This document shows positions 8,961-16,154 of a DNA stretch of 64,000 nucleotides, piece after piece. Within the stretch, counting starts at the first letter, position 1; each line of letters starts with the position of its first letter. The stretch spans positions 124,001 through 188,000 of the forward strand of contig JBGSXL010000011.1 in NCBI GenBank assembly GCA_041751425.1, in the 5' to 3' direction. This DNA is from JAVVEG01 sp041751425 (GTDB lineage: Bacteria; Pseudomonadota; Gammaproteobacteria; Pseudomonadales; Pseudohongiellaceae). The notes below the pieces were generated by a model. It ran no database searches and was not told the DNA's origin. It saw nothing but the letters and a program-made list of their open reading frames with translations. Position numbers and translations under genes: made by a program.

Positions 8961-8989
8961 GCCGGGTTTGCCGGCGTGATCTTTTTTTT
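8961..8989 (+). promoter_or_regulatory. GC hairpin plus U8 tract in the hfq leader
   Basis: Between miaA and hfq lies GCCGG-GTTTG-CCGGC (8961-8975), then GTGATC and eight T residues (8982-8989), directly followed by AAGGAG and the hfq ATG at 9003. A hairpin followed by a U tract can act as an intrinsic terminator/attenuator or, equally, as an Hfq-binding module for autoregulation. The 6-base gap between stem and U tract makes efficient termination less certain. Confidence 0.5.
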
Positions 8990-9002
8990 AAGGAGAAAGT
9001 AA

Positions 9003-9281
9003 ATGTCAAAGGGGCATTCGTTACAAGACCCTTTCTTGAATGTGCTGCGAAAGGAACGTATTCCGGTGTCCATCTATCTGGTGAGCGGAATCAAATTGCA
9101 GGGTCAGATTGAATCATTTGACCAATTTGTCATTCTGTTGAAAAACGCTGTCAATCAGATGGTCTATAAACACGCTATTTCTACTGTCGTACCTGCCCGC
9201 TCGGTGAAGATTCCGGCACAAGGTTCAGGCGAGCAATCATCTGACGACGATGATGATGCCGCGCCAGGAAACGCCGATTAA
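9003..9281 (+). CDS. hfq: RNA chaperone Hfq
   Basis: A 92-residue Sm-like protein. The Sm1 region reads DPFLNVLRKERIPVSIYLVSG and Sm2 contains YKHAISTVVPAR, including the YKH motif at the proximal RNA-binding pore. Hfq forms a hexamer that helps sRNAs pair with mRNAs. The C-terminal tail (about 70-92) is short and acidic with a DDDDD run, consistent with the autoinhibitory acidic tip known in Hfq. AAGGAG sits 6 bases before the ATG. The leader carries a hairpin and U tract (separate entry). Confidence 0.97.
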   Translation: MSKGHSLQDPFLNVLRKERIPVSIYLVSGIKLQGQIESFDQFVILLKNAVNQMVYKHAISTVVPARSVKIPAQGSGEQSSDDDDDAAPGNAD

Positions 9282-9329
9282 GCAATGCTTTTACGACGGG
9301 TCTGCTCAGATAGGACTGTGAGGTTTTGA

Positions 9330-10610
9330 TTGTTTTTTGAAAGGCCCGAAACCGGAGAAACCGCCGTTCTTGTCCATATTACTCTGGAGTCGGAACGAGA
9401 ACAGGAGGACCCCATTGAATTTGAGGAGCTGGTTCTTTCGGCAGGTGCCGTTGCAGCTTGCTTTATCACAGGCTCCCGAAAGGCTCCGGATGCCGGTCAC
9501 TTCGTTGGTTCCGGCAAACTCGAAGAAATCGCTGCAGCAGTAAAGGATAACGAAGCGCAGCTGGTTCTGTTCAACCATTCCCTCAGCCCCAGTCAGGAAC
9601 GCAATCTGGAGAAGGCGCTACAGTGCCGGGTGCTGGATCGTACCGGCCTGATACTGGACATCTTTGGGCAGCGGGCCCGCACTTACGAAGGTAAGCTCCA
9701 GGTCGAACTGGCCCAACTGCAACACATGGTTACACGCCTCAAACGTGGGTGGACTCACCTTGACAGGCAGAAAGGCGGTATCGGCCTGCGCGGCGCGGGT
9801 GAGACCCAGCTTGAGCTTGACCAGCGGATGATTCGCCAACGTATCAAAAGCCTCAATAAAAGCCTGCTGAAAGTTCGTGCTCAACGTGAGCAGGGACGCC
9901 GCTCCAGACAACGTGGAGAGATCTCGACAATTTCTCTGGTTGGCTATACCAACGCTGGAAAGTCCTCTTTGTTCAACAGGCTGACGAATTCCGATATTTA
10001 TGCGGCAGATCAGTTGTTCGCCACGCTGGACTCCACCCTGCGGAAAATTAACCTGCCAAACTATGGTGAGGCGATCATTGCCGATACCGTAGGTTTTATC
10101 AGCCATCTACCGCATAAGCTGGTCGAAGCATTCAGAGCGACGCTTGAAGAAACCAGCCAGGCCACTCTGCTTTTGCACGTAATCGACTGCGCCAACGAGC
10201 AGCATGACTACTATATTGAGCAAGTAAATGACGTGCTCACGGAAATAGGCGCTGACGATATTCCATGCCTGCAGGTGTACAACAAGATCGATTTGAATCA
10301 TGACCACCCAGCGCGTGTTGATCGCGATGCTGCGGGCCGTCCGTGGCGAGTGTGGGTGTCAGCCAAGACAGGTGCCGGAATTGATTTGTTGCTGGCAGCG
10401 GTCAGTGAATTATTAGGCGATGATTTTGTTCAGCAGGTTCTGACGTTGGAACCCCGGCATAGTCGCCTGCGCGCCCGGCTGTACGCCAAAGGTGCCGTGC
10501 AAAGCGAGTCTGTAGACGTTGATGGCATGGTCCATTTGCAAGTGCGGTTGCCCCGATTCGATTTCGATCGACTTCTAGGCGAGGAAGGTTTGCAACCATC
10601 AAGCCTGTAA
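9330..10610 (+). CDS. hflX: ribosome-associated GTPase HflX (TTG start)
   Basis: A 426-residue GTPase with an N-terminal HflX domain ending in a coiled coil (GETQLELDQRMIRQRI) and a G domain: G1 GYTNAGKSSLFNRLT, G3 DTVGFI, G4 NKID. HflX splits stalled or heat-damaged ribosomes. The frame begins FFERPETGETAVLVH, matching the known N-terminus (MFFER...), so the start must be the TTG at 9330; GAGG lies 7 bases upstream and no in-frame ATG fits. It lies between hfq and hflK, as expected. Confidence 0.94.
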   Translation: MFFERPETGETAVLVHITLESEREQEDPIEFEELVLSAGAVAACFITGSRKAPDAGHFVGSGKLEEIAAAVKDNEAQLVLFNHSLSPSQERNLEKALQCRVLDRTGLILDIFGQRARTYEGKLQVELAQLQHMVTRLKRGWTHLDRQKGGIGLRGAGETQLELDQRMIRQRIKSLNKSLLKVRAQREQGRRSRQRGEISTISLVGYTNAGKSSLFNRLTNSDIYAADQLFATLDSTLRKINLPNYGEAIIADTVGFISHLPHKLVEAFRATLEETSQATLLLHVIDCANEQHDYYIEQVNDVLTEIGADDIPCLQVYNKIDLNHDHPARVDRDAAGRPWRVWVSAKTGAGIDLLLAAVSELLGDDFVQQVLTLEPRHSRLRARLYAKGAVQSESVDVDGMVHLQVRLPRFDFDRLLGEEGLQPSSL

Positions 10611-10736
10611 TCCTTGCAGCTAAATGACTGGATAAGTTTCGAAAGAGACAAACCGGTCCGGTAAAAAACCTGTGTTAATGCACAATAATTCGTTAAAATC
10701 ACCCGCGTAATAATTTATAGCGGTATGGAGAAGCCA

Positions 10737-11945
10737 ATGGCTTGGAATGAACCTGGTAATAAAGGTAATAACAACGACCCCTGGGGAAGTGGGGGTGGAG
10801 GGGGTGGCCGTGGTAACGGCGATCAGGGTCCTCCAGATCTGGATGAGGTTATCAAGAACCTCACCAACAAATTCAATGGCCTGTTTGGTAAAAAGGGCTC
10901 TGGCGGTAGTTCGGGTTCCTCCGGAAGCGGAATATCCGGTGGTTTGATAGCAGGCGCTCTTGTGCTTGTGGTGGTGCTCTGGGCGGCGATGGGCTTCTAT
11001 ACTATCGATGAATCCGAGCGTGGTGTTGTGTTCCGCTTTGGTGAGATCCGCGAAGAAATAGTCACTCCTGGTTTGCGCTGGAATCCTCCTTTGATAGACG
11101 TTGTAGAAGTCATCAATATTTCCCGGGTTAATACGCGCTCCTATACCAATGACATGCTGACTACTGACGAGAATATCGTCAATGTCTCGATATCCGTACA
11201 GTTTATTGTGCAGGATCCGGTGAAGTTCGCCATCCAGGTGCGTGACCCGCAACGCGGTCTGGACCAGGCTGCTGAATCCGCTATCCGCCATGTGGCCGGT
11301 GGCACTACGATGGACAGAGTGCTGACTCAAGGCCGAGCTGTTGTTGCGGCGGAAGTGCGCGAGCGTTTACAAACATATATGGACAACTACGGTACAGGTA
11401 TCCTGGTGTCACAGGTTAACGTTGAGAACGCGCAACCACCGGTTGCCGTGCAGGCAGCATTCGATGATGTGATCAGGGCCCGTGAGGATGAACAGCGCGC
11501 ACAGAACCAGGCGCTTGCCTATGCCAACCGCGTGGTTCCTGAGGCGCGTGGTGAAGCACAACGAATTATCGAACAGGCAAATGCCTATCGTGACCAGGTG
11601 ATTGCAAGAGCAGACGGTGAAGCCTACCGCTTTGAGCAACTGCTGACCGAATATCAGAAGGCGCCAATTGTCACCCGCGAACGTTTATATATTGATGCGA
11701 TGCAGGAAATGCTGAGCAACAGCAGCAAGATTCTGGTTGACATAGAAGGTGGCAACAATATGATGTACTTGCCGCTCGATAAAATCATGGAGCAAGGCGC
11801 AACCAGCACACCTGGCCGCGGGCTTCAATTAACGCCACAGCAATTGCGAGATCTGGCAGATCAGGTAAGCAGGGAAATGTCCTTGTCACCGGATCGTGCA
11901 CGTCTGCAACCAAATACTTCAGGTAGAGGAGCGCCACTAAGATGA
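10737..11945 (+). CDS. hflK: FtsH protease modulator HflK
   Basis: A 402-residue SPFH/prohibitin-family membrane protein. It has a glycine-rich cytoplasmic N-terminus (MAWNEPGNKGNNNDPWG), a transmembrane segment around residues 67-90 (GGLIAGALVLVVVLWAAMG), a large periplasmic SPFH domain, and a coiled coil rich in Ala/Glu. With HflC it forms a cage around FtsH and tunes membrane protein turnover. An ATG 12 bases upstream (10725) is in frame, but GGAG at 10727-10730 is spaced for 10737, and homologues begin MAWN. Confidence 0.95.
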   Translation: MAWNEPGNKGNNNDPWGSGGGGGGRGNGDQGPPDLDEVIKNLTNKFNGLFGKKGSGGSSGSSGSGISGGLIAGALVLVVVLWAAMGFYTIDESERGVVFRFGEIREEIVTPGLRWNPPLIDVVEVINISRVNTRSYTNDMLTTDENIVNVSISVQFIVQDPVKFAIQVRDPQRGLDQAAESAIRHVAGGTTMDRVLTQGRAVVAAEVRERLQTYMDNYGTGILVSQVNVENAQPPVAVQAAFDDVIRAREDEQRAQNQALAYANRVVPEARGEAQRIIEQANAYRDQVIARADGEAYRFEQLLTEYQKAPIVTRERLYIDAMQEMLSNSSKILVDIEGGNNMMYLPLDKIMEQGATSTPGRGLQLTPQQLRDLADQVSREMSLSPDRARLQPNTSGRGAPLR

Positions 11946-12808
11946 AAAATTTTGTAATAGGTGGACTAATATTCCTGATCTATGCTGTAGCGTCGAATGC
12001 AATTTTTGTTGTCAAGGAAACCGAGCGCGCCATCATGCTGCAGTTCGGCGATGTCGTTGAAGCTGATATCCCGTCTGGCTTGCACTTTAAATTGCCTTGG
12101 ATTAATACGGTCAGAAAATTTGACGCACGTATTCTGACAGTCGACTCCAGTCCACAGCGTTTTCTGACGCTGGAGCAAAAGGCGCTGTTGGTAGATTCCT
12201 ATGCCATGTGGCGTATTGTGGATGTACAGCGTTACTACACATCCACCTCGGGCGATGAAAGCCGCACAGCTACACTGTTGGCACAACGTATCAATGACGG
12301 TTTGCGCAACAAATTCGGTGAGCGGGACCTGCAGGAAGTGGTGTCAGGTCAGCGCGACCAACTCATGACACAATTGACTGCGGAACTGAACGAAAGCACT
12401 GCCGAAGAATACGGCATCGAAGTCATTGATGTGCGTGTCAAGCGTATCGACTTGCCCGACGATGTGCGTTCATCAGTGTACGAGCGTATGACGTCCGAGC
12501 GTCAACGCGAAGCGCAACAACTGCGTTCACGTGGTAACGAGTTGGCCATCGGTATTGAAGCCGATGCGGATCGTCAGGAGGCTGTACTTCTGGTTGAAGC
12601 CTATCGCGATTCGGAACGGATTCGGGGTGACGGTGATGCGTTGGCAGCCGCGACATACGCTTCAGCATTCTCGAAAGATTCAGAGTTTTATGCGTTTACT
12701 CGCAGCCTGAATTCCTATCGCGATACCTTCGCGTCCAAGGGCGATATCATGTTGTTGGATCCATCGAGCGAATACTTCAAGTATTTGCACAGCGGGGACC
12801 AGCAGTAA
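11942..12808 (+). CDS. hflC: FtsH protease modulator HflC
   Basis: 288 residues with one N-terminal membrane segment (about 5-22), the SPFH domain starting VVKETERAIMLQFGDVVE, and the conserved DVRVKRIDLPDDVRSSVYERM region. It is the partner of HflK and overlaps it by 4 bases (ATGA), so the two are translationally coupled. The start has AGAGGAG upstream. Confidence 0.96.
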   Translation: MKNFVIGGLIFLIYAVASNAIFVVKETERAIMLQFGDVVEADIPSGLHFKLPWINTVRKFDARILTVDSSPQRFLTLEQKALLVDSYAMWRIVDVQRYYTSTSGDESRTATLLAQRINDGLRNKFGERDLQEVVSGQRDQLMTQLTAELNESTAEEYGIEVIDVRVKRIDLPDDVRSSVYERMTSERQREAQQLRSRGNELAIGIEADADRQEAVLLVEAYRDSERIRGDGDALAAATYASAFSKDSEFYAFTRSLNSYRDTFASKGDIMLLDPSSEYFKYLHSGDQQ

Positions 12809-12835
12809 GATTTTGACTTACTGAAACAGAACAAT

Positions 12836-12877
12836 GGGGTGAATGCCGGTGATCTCTGGATTGCCGGCCTTCACCCC
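12836..12877 (+). terminator. strong hairpin between hflC and hisZ
   Basis: GGGGTGAA-T-GCCGG (12836-12849) pairs with CCGGC-C-TTCACCCC (12864-12877): 13 paired bases with one mismatch and a 14-base loop. No T tract follows (GCGCTGTTTAAG), so a classical Rho-independent terminator is doubtful. It could protect the hflKC mRNA end or partly separate hisZ from the upstream operon. Confidence 0.45.
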
Positions 12878-12917
12878 GCGCTGTTTAAGTGTATGAAATA
12901 AATTGCAGGAAATGGAT

Positions 12918-14108
12918 ATGGTGGCAGTGGAACGTTGGTTATTGCCAGATGGTGTTGAGGAAATTCTGCCGGCGGAAGCGATAAAGCTGGAGACTCTGCG
13001 ACGTCAGATTCTGGATCTCTATGCAAGCTGGGGTTACGATCTGGTGATCACACCTCTGATTGAATTCCTGGATTCACTGCTGGTCGGTTCATCGCATGAT
13101 CTGGATCTGCATACTTTTAAGATTACTGATCAACTCAGTGGCCGTATGATGGGAATTCGTGCTGATATCACGCCACAAGTTGCCCGCATTGATGCTCACT
13201 CTCTCAAAAAATCCGGTGCAGTACGCTTGTGCTATGCCGACAGCGTTCTGCATACCAAACCGCGCGGTTTGCTGACTTCACGGGTACCCATCCGCATAGG
13301 TGCAGAACTGTTCGGCTGCTCCGGACCCGCTGCCGACATCGAATTGATTTGTCTGATGTGTGAGATGCTTGCTGTTGCTGAAATAAAAGATGTTCACATA
13401 GTTCTTGGCCATGTTGGAATTTTCCGCAACCTGGTAGCAGCGGCACAACTCACCGAAGAAGTAGAGAAAGAGTTGTTCGATGCGCTGCAGCGCAAAGCCT
13501 ACGAAGACATCGATAGTTTGCTGGAAAGCAAAGTAGCAGATCCGCAATTGCGAAAAATGCTGCACGATCTATCGCGACTTAGTGGTGATGAGATCGTACT
13601 GCAAACCGCGCAGGAAAAGTTCAAGCAGGCACCTGATTCAGTGCGTAAGGAGCTCGCGGAATTGGCAGCTATAGCCAGTGGCGTTAAACAAAGGCGACCT
13701 GATATCAGTCTGGGATTTGATTTATGCGAATTGCGTGGGTATGAGTACCATACAGGCACAGTGTTTGCAGCCTATTGCCCGGAGTACGGTCGCGCTTTGG
13801 CCAAAGGTGGTCGCTATGACTCCATTGGCCAGGTATATGGCAGAGCAAGGCCGGCATCCGGTTTCGATTCCGATCTGAAAACGATTGCCCGGCTTAGCGC
13901 CAGGTCTATTTCTTTTCGTGCAGCAATCATTGCACCCGATGATGCGGATGCGGAATTGTTGACATTGATCAATAAATTGCGTGGGCAGGGTGAACGCGTT
14001 GTAGTAAATCTGGATGCAGCCGGGCCAGACGCCAAAAAAGAAACCGGGAAACTCGCAGGCCGCAAGATCATCAGGAAAAATGATACGTGGCAAGTGGTCG
14101 ATTTATAG
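12918..14108 (+). CDS. hisZ: ATP phosphoribosyltransferase regulatory subunit HisZ
   Basis: A 396-residue class II histidyl-tRNA-synthetase-like protein: RWLLPDGVEEILPAEA, the motif 2-like TPQVARIDA, and ELRGYEYHTGTVFAAY. HisZ lacks aminoacylation activity and, with short HisG, forms the first enzyme of histidine synthesis. In gammaproteobacteria with short HisG the gene commonly lies before purA, as here. The frame could begin at TTG 12903 or ATG 12912, but AGGA (12907-12910) is 7 bases from the ATG at 12918, which I chose. Confidence 0.93.
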   Translation: MVAVERWLLPDGVEEILPAEAIKLETLRRQILDLYASWGYDLVITPLIEFLDSLLVGSSHDLDLHTFKITDQLSGRMMGIRADITPQVARIDAHSLKKSGAVRLCYADSVLHTKPRGLLTSRVPIRIGAELFGCSGPAADIELICLMCEMLAVAEIKDVHIVLGHVGIFRNLVAAAQLTEEVEKELFDALQRKAYEDIDSLLESKVADPQLRKMLHDLSRLSGDEIVLQTAQEKFKQAPDSVRKELAELAAIASGVKQRRPDISLGFDLCELRGYEYHTGTVFAAYCPEYGRALAKGGRYDSIGQVYGRARPASGFDSDLKTIARLSARSISFRAAIIAPDDADAELLTLINKLRGQGERVVVNLDAAGPDAKKETGKLAGRKIIRKNDTWQVVDL

Positions 14109-14172
14109 ATTGTTGCTTCTTTGTAAGCACTCGCGAATTTACAGCAAAATTCTGAACTTGAGATGAGAAAAA

Positions 14173-15471
14173 ATGGGTAAGAGCGTCGTCGTACTGGGTA
14201 CACAATGGGGTGATGAAGGCAAGGGCAAGATCGTTGATCTGCTTACTGATCAGGCGTCAGTGGTTGCCCGCTTTCAAGGCGGTCACAACGCTGGGCACAC
14301 CCTGGTTATCCGTGGCGAGAAAACAGTACTGCACCTGTTGCCCTCTGGCATACTACGCGATGGTGTTTCCTGTGTGATTGGCAATGGTGTGGTGATCAGC
14401 ATGGAAGCATTGCTGTCGGAAATGGGGCGTCTGGAAGAGCGTGGCATTCCTGTGCGCGAACGTTTGCGCATCAGCGCGTCCTGCCCTTTGATTCTGCCTT
14501 CGCATGTGGCACTTGACCAGGCGCGGGAGAAGCGACTTGGCATCGGAAAAATCGGTACAACGGGGCGCGGCATTGGTCCGGCCTATGAGGACAAAGTTGC
14601 ACGTCGTGGTATACGGCTTGGCGAAGTACTGCATGCGGATCATTTCGCGGAAAGGCTGCGCGAGTTGCTGGAATATCATAATTTCATGCTGAAGAATTAT
14701 TACGAAGTAGAGGAAGTGAATTATCAGCAGGCACTGGCCGACAGCCTGCGCTATGCGGAGCAGGTTCGCTCCATGGTTGCGGATACCATCGAGATACTGC
14801 ACTCTCATCGTAAAGCGGGAAACAATATTTTGTTCGAAGGTGCGCAGGGTTCCCTGTTGGATATCGATCACGGCACTTACCCATTCGTCACATCTTCTAA
14901 TACAACCGCAGGCGGCACCGCCACTGGCAGTGGCTACGGTCCGTTGTACCTGGATTACATTCTGGGTATAACCAAGGCCTATACAACACGCGTAGGGTCT
15001 GGTCCATTCCCGACGGAGTTGTTCGATGCAACAGGGGCACATCTGGCAGCCGTGGGTAAGGAAAAAGGTGCCACCACAGGGCGGGACAGACGTTGTGGCT
15101 GGTTCGATGCTGCGGCCGTGCGGCTGGCCATTCGCATCAACAGTGTTTCCGGTATCTGCCTGACAAAACTGGATGTATTGGATGGTTTGGAAACGATTAA
15201 AGTCTGTACCGGTTACAAAGGCGTAGGTGCGGACACTTCATCAAGCTTGATGAATATGGACAGTTATCAAAACCTGGAGCCCGAGTACGTGGAACTGCCG
15301 GGCTGGAAGCAGTCAACCGTAGGCGCCAAGAGTCTGGATGAGCTGCCTGAAAACGCAAGAGCCTACATACGCTATATAGAACAAGTAATTGAAGCTCCGG
15401 TTGATATTATTTCCACCGGTCCGGACCGCGAAGAAACGATCATTCTGCGGCACCCCTTCAGCGCGGAGTAA
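14173..15471 (+). CDS. purA: adenylosuccinate synthetase
   Basis: 432 residues, standard length. It begins MGKSVVVLGTQWGDEGKGK with the GTP-binding P-loop-like WGDEGKGK, then the IMP-binding GHNAGHT, GTTGRGIGPAYEDK, and KLDVLDGL. It makes adenylosuccinate from IMP, Asp and GTP in AMP synthesis. It closes the conserved block; no obvious terminator follows. Confidence 0.97.
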   Translation: MGKSVVVLGTQWGDEGKGKIVDLLTDQASVVARFQGGHNAGHTLVIRGEKTVLHLLPSGILRDGVSCVIGNGVVISMEALLSEMGRLEERGIPVRERLRISASCPLILPSHVALDQAREKRLGIGKIGTTGRGIGPAYEDKVARRGIRLGEVLHADHFAERLRELLEYHNFMLKNYYEVEEVNYQQALADSLRYAEQVRSMVADTIEILHSHRKAGNNILFEGAQGSLLDIDHGTYPFVTSSNTTAGGTATGSGYGPLYLDYILGITKAYTTRVGSGPFPTELFDATGAHLAAVGKEKGATTGRDRRCGWFDAAAVRLAIRINSVSGICLTKLDVLDGLETIKVCTGYKGVGADTSSSLMNMDSYQNLEPEYVELPGWKQSTVGAKSLDELPENARAYIRYIEQVIEAPVDIISTGPDREETIILRHPFSAE

Positions 15472-15652
15472 ACTTGCATTCAACACAGCAGCGCGAGTTG
15501 TAACGAACCGCCAGCAGGTATGTTTTCATCTTCCCATTGAAACCTTCTGGAAGTATCCCAATATTTAATGCAGGCGCTGGACTTGCATGTCAGCTTTCAG
15601 CTATGTTGTGCTCCTCTCTAAGCACAGGGTAAAGATTATAAAAACGGCAACG

Positions 15653-16084
15653 ATGGTTATGCCAGAAAAGCAGCAGAATACAGCCAGTTGGATGCTTGCT
15701 GCGCTGTTGCTATGTGTTGTCGGATTCTCCAGTGCCAGTGAGCACCTGCGTGAGTTGCCGCGCACAGCGTTGGTAAATAGTGCTGTGCTGGAAATTGCAA
15801 ACGGTTCCAACCCGCTGTTGGAAACCCAGCCGGGCAATGCGGATGCAATACTGCCGCGTGACTCGCTACAGTCCGTTCAATCAAATTCGCAGTTACAACC
15901 GCGTTCAGCGAACGGACCACTGGATTACCCCGGTGTTTCCAATGCGCTTGACTGGTTGGTACCCGCTGCTTATGCGGTCAGTCAGGCAGTTCTGTTCAAT
16001 AGTTATACTGCTGAATTTCACTTCGTTGCACCTTCTCTGTTCAGCCGGCCATACGCACCCCGCTCCCCGCCAAACACCCTCTGA
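15653..16084 (+). CDS. small hypothetical secreted or membrane-anchored protein
   Basis: Unrecognised, about 143 residues from the ATG at 15653 (the frame is open from 15587). An N-terminal hydrophobic stretch, SWMLAALLLCVVGFSSASE, could be a signal peptide. The rest is low in charge, with Asn/Ser/Leu-rich sequence and an ending (FSRPYAPRSPPNTL) rich in Pro and Arg. No Shine-Dalgarno is obvious at any of its candidate starts, so the start and even coding status are uncertain. It precedes the secDF gene by 70 bases on the same strand. Confidence 0.4.
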   Translation: MVMPEKQQNTASWMLAALLLCVVGFSSASEHLRELPRTALVNSAVLEIANGSNPLLETQPGNADAILPRDSLQSVQSNSQLQPRSANGPLDYPGVSNALDWLVPAAYAVSQAVLFNSYTAEFHFVAPSLFSRPYAPRSPPNTL

Positions 16085-16154
16085 AAACGCAATAAAACAC
16101 CATTGTTTTAGCTGTCATTCCTGATGGCACAATTTTCGGTTTTCGAGGTTTATC

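Noticed and set aside
10620..11330. 236-codon minus-strand frame opposite hflK
   Set aside because: Shadow of a strongly conserved plus-strand gene; no start signal and no known protein pattern.
14353..15042. 229-codon minus-strand frame opposite purA
   Set aside because: Antisense shadow of purA with no independent support.
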